A stretch of 64,000 nucleotides of DNA from Pelobacter sp. (GTDB taxonomy: Bacteria; Desulfobacterota; Desulfuromonadia; Geobacterales; Pseudopelobacteraceae): the NCBI GenBank assembly GCA_030824515.1, contig JAVBXN010000052.1, forward strand, positions 23,499 through 87,498, written 5' to 3'. Below, one piece after another: positions 19,206 to 29,181 of the stretch. Below the pieces are notes generated by a model. The model searched no databases and was not told where the DNA came from. It saw only the letters and a list, made by a program, of their open reading frames with translations. The first letter of the stretch is position 1, and every line of letters begins with the position of its first letter. Made by a program: the position numbers and the translations under genes.

Positions 19206-19246
19206 CACGATGATTATTCACAAATTGATTTTGAGAGGCAACTCAC

Positions 19247-19687
19247 ATGAATGGTAAAAAAGTAGTGGATATTCTGTTGGTTGAAGATGATGCCGGTGAC
19301 GTTGAACTGACGCGTGAAGGGCTAGCGGCAGGCAAGATGTTTGTCAACCTTCACACAGTTGATGACGGCATCAAGGCGCTGCGCTTTTTGAGACGAGAGG
19401 ATCCTTATCCGGATGCCGTCAGGCCCGACATAATTCTTCTTGACCTGAACTTGCCGAGAATGGACGGCAGGGAAACCCTGAAGACAATCAAGGCTGACGA
19501 GAGTTTGAGAAGCATTCCGGTGGTCGTACTGACAACCTCGGAGGCAGATACCGATATTCTGAAATGTTACGACTTGGGTGCCAGCTGTTACATCTCCAAA
19601 CCGGTCGGATTTGACGAATTTCTGAAAGTGGTTAGATCGCTGGAAGACTTCTGGTTTACCGTTGTCAAGATGCCGCCCAAGGATTAG
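19247..19687 (+). CDS. Single-domain response regulator, Rcp1-like
   Basis: A 146-residue receiver with no output domain. Acidic pocket VEDDAGDVEL, phosphoacceptor D66 in LLDLNLPRMDG, a conserved T/S (VVLTTSEAD) and K of the SKPVGFDEF motif are all present, so it should be phosphorylatable. The extended 'DDAGDVELTREGL' opening is that of Rcp1-type receivers that serve phytochrome-like kinases, matching the kinase two genes upstream. It ends the cassette; there is no strong terminator immediately behind it. Confidence 0.93.
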   Translation: MNGKKVVDILLVEDDAGDVELTREGLAAGKMFVNLHTVDDGIKALRFLRREDPYPDAVRPDIILLDLNLPRMDGRETLKTIKADESLRSIPVVVLTTSEADTDILKCYDLGASCYISKPVGFDEFLKVVRSLEDFWFTVVKMPPKD

Positions 19688-20061
19688 GCTTCTTTTTTTG
19701 AAAGCAAAACTGACGTGTCTGCCGATACCTTCAATTTGATGCAGGTTTATTTAACTGCCTGACATCACGGTTTTTCATCCGCAGTGATGCTGTAATTTAT
19801 AATTTCCAAAGAAAAGCCAGGCGATGAACCGACTTCCCGGACAGGACGTTTCGGTCTATAAGTCACACATCATGTAACGCGGGACGCCAGAACAAAAACC
19901 AGACAACAACCTGAAATAGCTTGGTTATTTTCACTGGTTTTTCGAAAAGCTCCATATTTTGTGATATGAGTCAGATTGCACTCGCTGGTTTCCGGAGCAG
20001 TAACGAATTATATCCCATTTAAATCAATTACTCATTTCCCAGCACTGACAATCAATTGTTT

Positions 20062-20118
20062 AGGCACGACACTTTTTTATGAGTCCGTTAACTGTTTTAT
20101 CAGTTGTCGGATTTTTTT
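20062..20118 (+). repeat. Degenerate copy of tRNA-Arg 3' end plus terminator
   Basis: Aligns with 15186-15239. The shared skeleton is GGC-x-CG-x-CACTTTT, then ATGA-x-TCCG-x-TAACT, a variable loop, then CAGTT-x-TCGGATT. Roughly four of five positions agree, with two inserted T's. The left part corresponds to the tRNA acceptor 3' strand and CCA-flanking bases, while the rest is the terminator hairpin. The two copies lie in the same orientation and bracket the kinase/GGDEF/receiver cassette. Read here as a worn direct repeat; attachment-site origin is inference. Confidence 0.6.
20083..20118 (+). terminator. Rho-independent terminator (20083-20112 stem, T-run to 20118)
   Basis: A stem of about 12 pairs (one mismatch, two wobble pairs), arms 20083-20094 and 20101-20112, loop TTTTAT, followed by seven T's. 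It is a better intrinsic terminator than its relative behind the tRNA and could end transcripts coming from the receiver gene 19247-19687. Confidence 0.7.
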
Positions 20119-20383
20119 ATCCGCAGAAAAAAGTATTGCTCCAACTAGTGCCCGGCCACCTCACGATACGGCTTGCAAGATTCTCTATCTACCCCTCACT
20201 TGGCTTGTTCGCCGCATTACTTAACGACTCCGACACAAGTGCAAGACTCAATACGGGCGTATGGCTAATCCTTCTCCGACATGGACTTGAAGTTCTGCTA
20301 TTTCATTTATTCCAACTGCTGCTTGATAATATTCCTGTATGCGATCCTTTACGGAGCGTAGTTTTTCGCTTTTTGAGACACTC

Positions 20384-20417
20384 ACATCACTCTGACACAT
20401 GATTGTCATAGTGATGT
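20384..20417. promoter_or_regulatory. Operator-like nested dyad upstream of the HTH-PAS gene
   Basis: A 34-bp dyad: ACATCACT-C-TGACA, six-base spacer CATGAT, then TGTCA-T-AGTGATGT. Thirteen of fourteen arm positions pair. It ends three bases before the -10 hexamer of the promoter for the HTH-PAS-PAS gene, so a bound dimer would cover the -35 region. Autoregulation by that HTH protein is the simplest reading, but is untested. Confidence 0.6.
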
Positions 20418-20425
20418 GGTATAAT
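20417..20425 (+). promoter_or_regulatory. Extended -10 promoter
   Basis: TGG followed by a perfect TATAAT (20420-20425) gives an extended -10. No good -35 hexamer is found at 16-18 bp spacing, which fits an extended -10 promoter or one needing an activator at the overlapping dyad. The start codon of the next gene is 28 bp downstream. Confidence 0.55.
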
Positions 20426-20452
20426 AAAACAACAATCAATAGTGAGATACAT

Positions 20453-21433
20453 ATGCCGCGTAATACAACGAAACTGAACTCTTTAATGTTTATCTTAAAT
20501 CAGCTTGACTCGCATAAGCGGGTTATCGCTTCACAGTTGGCTGAAAGACTTGGTGTTAGTGACCGCACCATTTATCGTTATATAATTTCACTACAGGACG
20601 CAGGTTATCCAATCTATTTTGATCGAACTGACATCACATATCGGTTTGCTGATGGATATTCATTTAGCAAAGTCGACTCCAAATCAGAATTAAGGAAAGC
20701 AATAGATCTCCAGAGCCGCATATTTGGGGCAACTAAAATAGGCCTATTAACTTATGACTCTTCAGGAGGATGCGTTGAAGCTAACGATGCTGCTGCATCT
20801 CTCCTAAGCACATCTAGAGAGAAACTCCTAAAACAGAATTATTTTGAATTGGAGTCATGGAAATCATCGGGCTTATTGCTTATGGCTCTTGAAGTAATGT
20901 CTACGGGAAATGAGCGAACTAGTGAGTTCAATGTATTGACCACTTTTGATAAAAACGTCTGGATTAAATGTGGGATGTCCCAATTCAAATTGAACGCAGG
21001 AAATTACTTATTGCTTTCGGTGCAAGACATTAGTGAGCGCAAAAAATTGGAGTTTGCGCTTAAAGAAAGTGAAGAGCGATTTAAGCAAATATTAGAAAAT
21101 GCACCGATAGGTATGGCCGTGGTATCTCTTAATGGCAAATTCATGCTGGTCAACCAAGCTCTCTGCGAGATCGTAGGATATGAAAAGTCTGAACTTGAAA
21201 AACTGACTTTTCAAGATATCACCCATCCCGATGACCTTTCAGCTGACCTTGAAAATGTAAGAAAAATGCTTGAAGGCAGCATTAAAACCTATTCTATGAA
21301 AAAACGATATATTCGCAAAGACAGGCAAATGGTTTGTATTCAACTTTCAGTATCAATGGCAAGAAACAGTTTTGAGATACCACAATATTTTATTTCTCAA
21401 ATTCAGGAACTAGTTATCCACCGGATCAATTGA
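20453..21433 (+). CDS. HTH-PAS-PAS regulatory protein
   Basis: A 326-residue soluble protein. N-terminal helix-turn-helix of the HTH_11/DeoR-like type (about 8-55, IASQLAERLGVSDRTIYRYI), then two PAS domains (about 80-200 and 210-320; the first ends LLLSVQDISERKKLE, the second holds ENAPIGMAVVSLNGKFMLVN). It has no kinase, GGDEF or WYL domain, so it looks like a one-component DNA-binding sensor. The start ATG 20453 is preferred over a longer frame to 20399, which would run through the promoter. It is AT-richer than genes outside this block and is followed after 20 bp by a bacteriohemerythrin gene. Redox or oxygen sensing through PAS is an inference. Confidence 0.82.
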   Translation: MPRNTTKLNSLMFILNQLDSHKRVIASQLAERLGVSDRTIYRYIISLQDAGYPIYFDRTDITYRFADGYSFSKVDSKSELRKAIDLQSRIFGATKIGLLTYDSSGGCVEANDAAASLLSTSREKLLKQNYFELESWKSSGLLLMALEVMSTGNERTSEFNVLTTFDKNVWIKCGMSQFKLNAGNYLLLSVQDISERKKLEFALKESEERFKQILENAPIGMAVVSLNGKFMLVNQALCEIVGYEKSELEKLTFQDITHPDDLSADLENVRKMLEGSIKTYSMKKRYIRKDRQMVCIQLSVSMARNSFEIPQYFISQIQELVIHRIN

Positions 21434-21453
21434 ACTGATAAGGAGAACACATA

Positions 21454-21882
21454 ATGGCACTTCAATGGGATGAAACACTTGTTCTAGGAATTGAAGAGAT
21501 CGATAATCAACATAAAGCCATTGTTGAACACTTCGGAAAACTTTCTGAAGCTGCTCAACAGGGAAAATCAAAAGAGATCGTAGAAGAACTGGCGGTTTTC
21601 CTTTTTGACTACGCCCACATGCATTTTACAACTGAAGATAAAATAATGGTTGAATATCGATATCCAAAAATTGATATCCAGCGACACGAACATAGTGAAT
21701 TCACTCGAGATGCAAATGAGCTAAAAAGAAAGATTGAATTAGAAGGAGCCTCCAAGCAGGTTGCATTGGAGGCGACTGGCAAACTTTTGCGGTGGATAAT
21801 TAATCATATTCGTAAACATGATAAAGAAATGGCTGAGTATGTAAAAGAATGTATTGTACTCAGGCAAAAGTATACAAACTAA
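21454..21882 (+). CDS. Bacteriohemerythrin (copy 1)
   Basis: A 142-residue non-heme di-iron oxygen-binding protein. Iron-ligand pattern is present: H in IDNQHKAIVEHF, the H-x3-H in YAHMHFTTEDKIM, H in RHEHSEF and H in INHIRKHD with its following acidic residue. Length is typical of single-domain bacterial hemerythrins, which carry or sense oxygen in microaerophiles and anaerobes. Strong GGAG ribosome site. It lies between the HTH-PAS protein and the PocR kinase. A paralogue is at 44456-44872 with matching blocks (GASK/GASR, EFTRDA/DFTRDA). Copy 1 has the AT-rich codon use of its block. Confidence 0.95.
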   Translation: MALQWDETLVLGIEEIDNQHKAIVEHFGKLSEAAQQGKSKEIVEELAVFLFDYAHMHFTTEDKIMVEYRYPKIDIQRHEHSEFTRDANELKRKIELEGASKQVALEATGKLLRWIINHIRKHDKEMAEYVKECIVLRQKYTN

Positions 21883-21941
21883 CTTTTGTCCTTGCAATTA
21901 AATTGAAAGTTCCCTAATCAGCTGCATTTATGAGGAGATGA

Positions 21942-24900
21942 ATGGATTATATACTTAAGGATCTTTTAGACATACCTCGCTTAAGAGAGTTATTGGATTC
22001 ACTGGATCAATTGCATGGTATGCCATCAGCAATTCTCGATACTGAAGGCAATATACTCACCGCCACAGCATGGCAGGATATCTGTACAAAATTTCACCGC
22101 ATACATCCCGTTACTTCATCAAAATGTACTGAAAGTGATCGGCACATTAAAGCAAGACTTGGAGAACTAGCTCCATATACAATTTATCGGTGCCCTATGG
22201 GGTTGATAGATGCAGCCATGCCAATAATCATTGAAGATCAGCATTTGGGTAATGTGTTTACCGGGCAGCTCTTTCTTGAATCTCCAGACAAAGTTTTATT
22301 TATCGAACAGGCTCATAAATATGGTTTTGATGAACAAGAATATATATCAGCCATAAATAAGGTGCCTTTGTATTCTGAGGAAAAACTTCTTAAAAACCTG
22401 AACATCATACATGATCTTACTCAGATGTTGGCAGAGCAAGGTCTTAAAAATCTGCGATTGAAAGAGGCACAAGAAAAACAAAAATATCGAAACAAGACTC
22501 TTGAAATGATTGCAACCGATCAACCCTTATCAAGCATTCTTGAAGCAATTGTTACTGGTGTAGAACACATCATGCCATCAATTGTGTGCAGTGTTCTTTT
22601 GCTTGACCAAAATGGCACATTTCTGAAATTGGTTGCGGCTCCAAGTATTCCTGAATTTTACAACTCGGCGATTGATGGATTAAAAATAGGCGCAGAGGTA
22701 GGTTCATGCGGAACAGCCGCATATACGGGTAGACGTATTATTGTTGACGACATCATGACCCATCCATATTGGTCGTTTTATAAAGATTTGGCAGCAAAAG
22801 CTGGCTTGGCTGCTTGTTGGTCTGATCCTATTCGCTCCTCAACCGGCCAAATTCTAGGAACTTTTGCTGTCTATCATCCTACGCCGCATAAGCCCTCAGA
22901 CTCGGAAATTTTCATTATTGAACAGTCAACCCATCTTGCCAGTATTGCAATTGAAAAAAAACTTACTACTGAAAGACTACGTGCCAGCGAAGAACAACAT
23001 CGCAGTCTCATCAAAACTGCATTGGATGGAATTTGGCTGACAAATACACAGGGAAGTCTGCTTGAAGTAAATGATGCATACTGCCGTATGAGTGGTTATA
23101 ACGAACAAGAACTTCTTAAGATGAACATCTCTGGTCTAGACATCAACGAGACACTGGAAGATACGGTAAATCGGATTGCAAGTATAAGTGAAAATGGACA
23201 CGATCGCTTCGAATCACAGCATCGTCGAAAAGATGGAAGTATTTACAACGTAGAAGTAAATGTCCAATTCCGCCCGGTAAATGGTGGCCAATGCGTAGCA
23301 TTTCTTCGGGATATTACTGAGCGAAAACATGCAGAGGCAGCTCTTGCTGAACAGGCGGATTTCGCTTTACGAGTATTTAATTCGACTGATGCTAATATGG
23401 CTGTAGTTGATCACAACGGGATCATAATCGGTGTTAATGAAGCATGGCGGCGTTTTGCCATGGAAAATATTGGTGATGATGAACAGATCTGGGGTACTGG
23501 ATTCAATTATTTTGTTCAATATGATGACAAATGGGGTGATGCTGCGCTGGCAAAAGAATCTTTTGAAGGTGTGCGTAACGTTCAAAATGGACAGCTTCCA
23601 TTTTTTAGTCTCGAATATCCTTGTCATAGTAAAGACACTCAAAAACGCTGGTTCCGATTAAAGGTTACGCCATTGCAAGGTAAGGAAGGTTCTGTCCTCA
23701 TTGCGCACATTGACATAACTAAACGCAAGCTAGCAGAGATTGCATTAATTGAGAGCCGTCGTTTACTAGCTGAAACAGAGAAAATTGGCAAGGTGGGTGG
23801 ATGGGAGTTTAATGTTGATTCAAAAGTTCAAACTTGGACAAGAGAAATATATCGTATCCATGAAGTTGATAAATCTTTCATTCCGACTTTGGAAAATGGA
23901 ATAAATTTCTATACATCAGAATCCCGCCCGATTATTGAGAGGTCAGTACAGAGAGCAATTGAATTCGGAGAACCATTTGACGAGCAACTGGAAATTATCA
24001 CAGCCAAGGGTAACCATCGGTATGTTCATGCGATTGGTAATGCTGACCTAATTAGCAGAAGAGTATTTGGTTTCTTTCAGGATATTTCAGAGCGTAAGCA
24101 ATCTGAAAGGTATCGTGAAATTACACGAGAAGTATTGAAAGTATTAAACGAGCAAGGTGATACGGAGAAAATAATCCACAATGTTATTAAACTACTTAAG
24201 CAAAAAACTGGATTTAGCGCCGTAGGAATTAGATTGCAGGTTGGCGATGATTTCCCCTACCGTTCGCAGGACGGTTTTTCTGAAGACTTCTTGCTGAGAG
24301 AAGGCTCTATACTCGAACGTACTGAAAGCAGTGTTTGTCTGAACAGTGAAGGTAAAGTAAGCCTTGAATGTACATGCGGTCTGGTTATATCAGGTAAAAC
24401 CGACTCTTCAAGCCCTTTCTTCACCAAGGGAGGAAGTTTTTTTACTAGTCAATCAGATACACTTTTGGACATTCCACCCAATGAGGACCCTCGATTGCAT
24501 CCGCGCAATAGCTGTATCCACGCAGGGTACTCATCTGTTGCACTTGTCCCGATTAGAAATGAAGAACATATTATTGGTTTGATCCAGTTCAATGACCATC
24601 GCAAAGGATGTTTTAACCGAGATACTATTGAACAGCTTGAAGAGATAGCTGCACATCTTGGAGCCGCGCTGATGCGTAAACAGGCCGAAGAAGAAAAGCT
24701 TACCATGGAAAAGCAGTTCCTGCAGGCTCAGAAGATGGAAAGCCTGGGGGTTTTGGCAGGCGGCATTGCACATGACTTTAACAACATTCTTGCAGTTATT
24801 GTTGGAAATTGTTCGCTGGCAACAAGAAATCCTCAATCCTGCGGAAAGTATATACAGATAATTGAACAGGCCTCAGAACGTGCCGCAGAACTCTGCCGTC

Positions 24901-25856
24901 AAATGTTGTCTTATGCCGGAAAAGCCAAGATTGTTCACTCTAGTATTGACTTTAATCTATTAATCAATGAGATGGTAAAGATGTTGAAGTCAACTATCAA
25001 CAAAAATATTCTTGTTACTTATGAAGGAGTTCTCGATCTTCCCTCAATTATTGGCGATGCCAGCCAACTCAGACAAATAGTTATGAACCTGATTATAAAT
25101 GCGGCTGATGCCATTGGTGAATCACATGGAGAAATAAGATTAGCATTACAAAAAGTGCAATTCAAAGGCGATTCGGTGGAAAAGGATTATCAGGGAATAA
25201 CAATTAAACCGGGATGGTACGCGTTTCTGGAAGTAAAAGATAATGGCTGTGGTATGACCGATGAAATAAAACAGCGAATATTTGAACCATTTTTTACCAC
25301 AAAGTTTGCAGGTCGTGGCCTAGGAATGTCAGCAGTACTTGGAATAATCAAGGCACATAGCGGTGCACTTCAGCTATTGAGCAAACCAGAACAAGGAACA
25401 ACTTTCAATGTTTACTTGCCAATCAAAGCTGATAATAAAATTTTTGAAAACTCGCTATCTCAATGTCTGCTTGAAAAATGTTGGCGTGGTGAGGGTACTA
25501 TTTTATTGGTAGAGGATGAAGCGCTAATTTTACAGGTAGCCAGAGCGTTACTTGAGGAGCTTGGATTTAGAATCATTGAAGCATCAAATGGCAGGGAAGC
25601 AATTGAGCTGTATCAAAAGAACTCTTCCGATATAACTTTGGTTATAACGGATCTTGGAATGCCGGTAATGGATGGATATGAGCTGATTCGTGAGATTAAG
25701 AAACTTAACCCGAAAATACCAATTGTAGTTACCAGCGGTTTTGGTGATTTTGATATTAATACCCGAGTTAAAGAGGACTCTGTTGCTGCAGTAATAAGCA
25801 AGCCATATAATATAAGACTCATGCAAGATGTATTGAGAAAAATACTAGAAATTTGA
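21942..25856 (+). CDS. PocR-GAF-PAS-PAS-PAS-GAF hybrid histidine kinase
   Basis: A 1304-residue soluble hybrid kinase. Domains in order: PocR-type ligand-binding domain (about 10-165; LDSLDQLHGMPSAILDTEGN and the cysteine-bearing C-x6-H / RCPMGLID blocks); GAF (about 185-335); PAS (about 345-465, with PAC end FLRDITERKH); PAS (about 470-590); PAS (about 600-715); GAF (about 725-915); HisKA with H944 in GGIAHDFNN; HATPase (FFTTKFAGRGLGMS); and C-terminal receiver with D1237 (VITDLGMPVMDG). No transmembrane segment is seen, so the ligand should be cytoplasmic; PocR domains are reported to bind small metabolites or be redox-linked. There is no adjacent separate response regulator or phosphotransfer protein. 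AT-rich codon use like the two genes before it. Confidence 0.9.
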   Translation: MDYILKDLLDIPRLRELLDSLDQLHGMPSAILDTEGNILTATAWQDICTKFHRIHPVTSSKCTESDRHIKARLGELAPYTIYRCPMGLIDAAMPIIIEDQHLGNVFTGQLFLESPDKVLFIEQAHKYGFDEQEYISAINKVPLYSEEKLLKNLNIIHDLTQMLAEQGLKNLRLKEAQEKQKYRNKTLEMIATDQPLSSILEAIVTGVEHIMPSIVCSVLLLDQNGTFLKLVAAPSIPEFYNSAIDGLKIGAEVGSCGTAAYTGRRIIVDDIMTHPYWSFYKDLAAKAGLAACWSDPIRSSTGQILGTFAVYHPTPHKPSDSEIFIIEQSTHLASIAIEKKLTTERLRASEEQHRSLIKTALDGIWLTNTQGSLLEVNDAYCRMSGYNEQELLKMNISGLDINETLEDTVNRIASISENGHDRFESQHRRKDGSIYNVEVNVQFRPVNGGQCVAFLRDITERKHAEAALAEQADFALRVFNSTDANMAVVDHNGIIIGVNEAWRRFAMENIGDDEQIWGTGFNYFVQYDDKWGDAALAKESFEGVRNVQNGQLPFFSLEYPCHSKDTQKRWFRLKVTPLQGKEGSVLIAHIDITKRKLAEIALIESRRLLAETEKIGKVGGWEFNVDSKVQTWTREIYRIHEVDKSFIPTLENGINFYTSESRPIIERSVQRAIEFGEPFDEQLEIITAKGNHRYVHAIGNADLISRRVFGFFQDISERKQSERYREITREVLKVLNEQGDTEKIIHNVIKLLKQKTGFSAVGIRLQVGDDFPYRSQDGFSEDFLLREGSILERTESSVCLNSEGKVSLECTCGLVISGKTDSSSPFFTKGGSFFTSQSDTLLDIPPNEDPRLHPRNSCIHAGYSSVALVPIRNEEHIIGLIQFNDHRKGCFNRDTIEQLEEIAAHLGAALMRKQAEEEKLTMEKQFLQAQKMESLGVLAGGIAHDFNNILAVIVGNCSLATRNPQSCGKYIQIIEQASERAAELCRQMLSYAGKAKIVHSSIDFNLLINEMVKMLKSTINKNILVTYEGVLDLPSIIGDASQLRQIVMNLIINAADAIGESHGEIRLALQKVQFKGDSVEKDYQGITIKPGWYAFLEVKDNGCGMTDEIKQRIFEPFFTTKFAGRGLGMSAVLGIIKAHSGALQLLSKPEQGTTFNVYLPIKADNKIFENSLSQCLLEKCWRGEGTILLVEDEALILQVARALLEELGFRIIEASNGREAIELYQKNSSDITLVITDLGMPVMDGYELIREIKKLNPKIPIVVTSGFGDFDINTRVKEDSVAAVISKPYNIRLMQDVLRKILEI

Positions 25857-25940
25857 CTTCTCAGTATCATTAATGACAAGTTTTTCCAGGTGCTTTTGAA
25901 GGACATGACTAATTTCATCAGCTGCAATATCGGAGGCAAA

Positions 25941-28900
25941 ATGAAGCCGGAGCCTAACGGTCGGAAGACCAGCATCAAAACCAAGGTGACCATAACCACC
26001 TTCATCACGGTCTCCCTGCTGGTCATCGGCGTCTCCTCAACCCTGTTCTCATATTTTCACACACTTCTCAAGGAAAGCATCTTCAAACAGCAATTCGTTC
26101 TGGTTTCGGAAATTGCCGGGCAACTGAACGGACGTATCGAATTCGCACAACGGCAGCTGTTACTGGAAGCCGCCGATATTGACAGAAACTCCATTGCCGC
26201 CCCCCGCAAGCTGCAACATTTACTTACCCATGCCAGCCCCGCCAGAATGATATTTGACGCAGGTTTCATGGTAATAGGCAGCAATGGACTGGTCATTGCC
26301 GAAAGCATGGGATTTCCGGAACTGGTCGGAAAGAACCTGAGCTCACGCGATTACGTTCGCAACCCCATGCGCACCGGCAATCCGTCCATATCAACTCCGT
26401 TCCGCCTGAACGAGGCGCCCCGCTCCCCGATGATAGCCATGTCAGTTCCGGTTCGCGACAGTAGCAACCGGATAATCTGCATTTTGGCGGGGCACCATTC
26501 ACTTGGTACCGGCGGGTTCCTAACCAGCCTGACAGCCGAGAGAATCGGGGCGGCGGGATACCTGTATCTCATTCAGGATCGAACCATCCTGGTGCATCCG
26601 GATGCCCGGCGGATTCTCGAACCAATTCCCGAAGGAATAAACCGGGGGATAGATCAGGCTTTGCGCGGATTTGAAGGATCGCTGGATAATATGAATTCCA
26701 GCGGTCAACATATGTTGAGCTCGTTCAAGAAAGTTGGCCGGACCGGCTGGATACTGGGCAGCAATATTCCTTACGAGGAAGCCTTCAATCCCCTGAGGAG
26801 ACTGGCGTTGACAGCCACGCTGATATCAGTCGGCGGCACCATGCTGTCACTGGTTGTCGTCTGGCTTGTAACCCGCCGGTTGACGCATCCGATAAGCCAG
26901 CTCACGGCCCACATGGACGCTACCGACGCCACAGCACATGAGTGGAAACAGATCGAACTGCGCACCGGAGACGAGATCGAACACTTGGGCAATACCTTCA
27001 ACAGCTTAATGAAGGAAGTGCACGACACGAAACAGCTGCTCAAGGAAGAGAAGGATTTTTTCAGCGGCATCATCCAGCATGCGGCGGCGCCGATGTTTGT
27101 CATTGACAGCAATCACAAGATTATCTTCTGGAACGGGGCGCTGGCAAAACTGACCGGTAAAAGTTCATTTCAGATGACCGGAACCAAACAGCAATGGACT
27201 CCATTTTATCCTTCAAAACGCCCCGTCCTGGCCGACCTGGTAATGGACCACTCGCTGAACCGCGCTGATGAACTATATTCCAGCCATTCAACCTCCCTGT
27301 TCAACGAAGGTTCTCTGCGGGCCGAGGGGTGGTACGAAAACCTGGGCGGGAAACGCCGCTACATCTTCTTTGAAGCGGCGCCGATCAAGAACAGCAATAA
27401 TGAAATAATTGCCGCGGTCGAAACATTGGAGGATATAACCGAAAGAAAACTGGCCGAGGAAGCAACGATCGCCCACAATCTCTTTCTGCAGGAGATCATG
27501 GACGCCATCCCCAACCCGGTCTACTACAAGGACACCAAAGGCGTCTACCTGGGATGTAACGCGGCTTTCAAGAGTTTTTTCCGCAAAACGGCCCAGGAGA
27601 TCATCGGACATACCCTGCAGGACATCATGCCGGAAAGCTACGGCGATGTAAGCAGTCAAAAAGAGCAGTCAATTCTAGATTCAGGCATAAGCGATCGCTA
27701 TGAGACACGATTGGTGCGAGCGGATGGAATGGTCCGGAACATTCTTGTCAGCAAGGCGCCGTTTTCAAACACCGATGGAACACTGGCCGGCGTTGTAGGC
27801 GCTTTCGTTGATATCACCGAACAGCGCCGGATGGACTCACAGATCCGCAAGATGTCCCGCGCGATTGAACAGAGTCCGGCCACCATTGTGATAACGGATG
27901 TCAATGGTTTAATCGAATACGTGAACCCCAAGTTCTGCCAGACCACCGGCTACTCCGCCGAAGAGGCCATCGGCAAGAACCCGCGAGTGCTCAAGTCCGG
28001 AGAAATGCCGGCGGACGGCTATGCAAATCTATGGGAAACAATTACCGCCGGAAAGGAATGGCGGGGCGAGTTTCACAACAAGCGCAAGGATGGTTCACTG
28101 TATTGGGAATTTGCTTCCATTTCACCACTGTTTGACAAAAACGGCAATATTAGCGGTTACCTGGCTGTCAAGGAGGATATTACCGACCGGAAAGCGGATG
28201 AGGCCGAACTTGCCAAAAGCCGCATGGAGTTGGAGAAAGCCTATACCGAACTGAAGGAGGCCCAGCTGCAGATATTCCAGCAGGAGAAAATGGCTTCCAT
28301 CGGTCAACTGGCGGCCGGTGTTGCCCACGAGATCAACAATCCGATGGGGTTCATATCCAGCAATCTCACAACCCTGACCAAGTACATCGAGCGCCTGTCG
28401 GAATTCATAACTGCCGGCGATCGGGCGCTGGCGGAGTCCCCCGTCGCCGATCTTCTCAAGGAGACCCGCAAACGGCTCAAGATCGACTACATCATGGAAG
28501 ACGCCCGGCAGCTGATCATTGAGAGTCTGGACGGCGCGGGTCGGGTACGGCGCATCGTACAGGATTTGAAGAGTTTCTCGCGGGTTGACAATGCCGAACA
28601 GGCGTTGATCAATCTGAACGAGGCCCTGGAAACAACCATCAATATCGCCTGGAACGAAATCAAGTACGTTGCAGCCCTCAACCGGGAATTCGGCGACATT
28701 CCTGAAATTCGCTGCTACCCGCAACAGCTGAACCAGGTTTTTCTGAATCTGCTGGTAAATGCCGCTCATGCCATGGAAGGAAAGCAGGGCAGTATTACTG
28801 TCCGGACCTGGAGCGACGGCGCCGACATACTTGTCTCGGTGGCCGATACCGGCTGCGGCATACCCGAAGATATCAGGCAGCGCATTTTCGAACCTTTCTT

Positions 28901-29078
28901 CACAACAAAGGAAGTTGGAAAAGGAACCGGTCTGGGACTTTCCATCAGCTATGACATCATCCGCAAGCATGGTGGCGAGATCAGCTTGGAGAGTGAGACG
29001 GGACACGGGACCACCTTTATAGTAAGACTGCCGGTGAGCGGACCGCCAAAAAAGGACGATGCGGCTGAACTACGGTAA
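25941..29078 (+). CDS. dCache-HAMP-PAS sensor histidine kinase
   Basis: About 1045 residues. Seen: transmembrane helix about 14-35, a large periplasmic dCache sensor (about 40-285), helix about 290-312, HAMP, three PAS domains (about 370-500, 510-630, 635-765), a HisKA with H796 in [12 protein letters not shown] and HATPase ([18 protein letters not shown]). The frame is open from a GTG at 25890, but ATG 25941 has GGAGG with a 4-nt gap, and the base composition switches from AT-rich to GC-rich at about this point. The transmitter is a close relative of that in the kinase at 30083. No cognate regulator is adjacent. Confidence 0.9.
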   Translation: MKPEPNGRKTSIKTKVTITTFITVSLLVIGVSSTLFSYFHTLLKESIFKQQFVLVSEIAGQLNGRIEFAQRQLLLEAADIDRNSIAAPRKLQHLLTHASPARMIFDAGFMVIGSNGLVIAESMGFPELVGKNLSSRDYVRNPMRTGNPSISTPFRLNEAPRSPMIAMSVPVRDSSNRIICILAGHHSLGTGGFLTSLTAERIGAAGYLYLIQDRTILVHPDARRILEPIPEGINRGIDQALRGFEGSLDNMNSSGQHMLSSFKKVGRTGWILGSNIPYEEAFNPLRRLALTATLISVGGTMLSLVVVWLVTRRLTHPISQLTAHMDATDATAHEWKQIELRTGDEIEHLGNTFNSLMKEVHDTKQLLKEEKDFFSGIIQHAAAPMFVIDSNHKIIFWNGALAKLTGKSSFQMTGTKQQWTPFYPSKRPVLADLVMDHSLNRADELYSSHSTSLFNEGSLRAEGWYENLGGKRRYIFFEAAPIKNSNNEIIAAVETLEDITERKLAEEATIAHNLFLQEIMDAIPNPVYYKDTKGVYLGCNAAFKSFFRKTAQEIIGHTLQDIMPESYGDVSSQKEQSILDSGISDRYETRLVRADGMVRNILVSKAPFSNTDGTLAGVVGAFVDITEQRRMDSQIRKMSRAIEQSPATIVITDVNGLIEYVNPKFCQTTGYSAEEAIGKNPRVLKSGEMPADGYANLWETITAGKEWRGEFHNKRKDGSLYWEFASISPLFDKNGNISGYLAVKEDITDRKADEAELAKSRMELEKAYTELKEAQLQIFQQEKMASIGQLAAGVAHEINNPMGFISSNLTTLTKYIERLSEFITAGDRALAESPVADLLKETRKRLKIDYIMEDARQLIIESLDGAGRVRRIVQDLKSFSRVDNAEQALINLNEALETTINIAWNEIKYVAALNREFGDIPEIRCYPQQLNQVFLNLLVNAAHAMEGKQGSITVRTWSDGADILVSVADTGCGIPEDIRQRIFEPFFTTKEVGKGTGLGLSISYDIIRKHGGEISLESETGHGTTFIVRLPVSGPPKKDDAAELR

Positions 29079-29181
29079 GCAGTATAAAACAATCAACGGA
29101 GATCAATATCGGCATGAGTTTTACATAAATCATGATATATTAAAAACAGCGTTGTAAAATCAGACTTGAGGTTACTATCAA

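Larger units (their letters stand above)
19688..20383. other. Gene-poor interval with tRNA-end relic
   Basis: About 700 bp with no convincing gene on either strand. The 3' half is AT-rich. It contains a degraded copy of the tRNA-Arg 3' end and its terminator (20062-20118). The minus strand downstream of that holds a 63-codon frame (20248-20439) that I cannot match to any family and whose upstream end overlaps the promoter of the next plus-strand gene. The interval may be the scar of a lost element. Confidence 0.5.
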
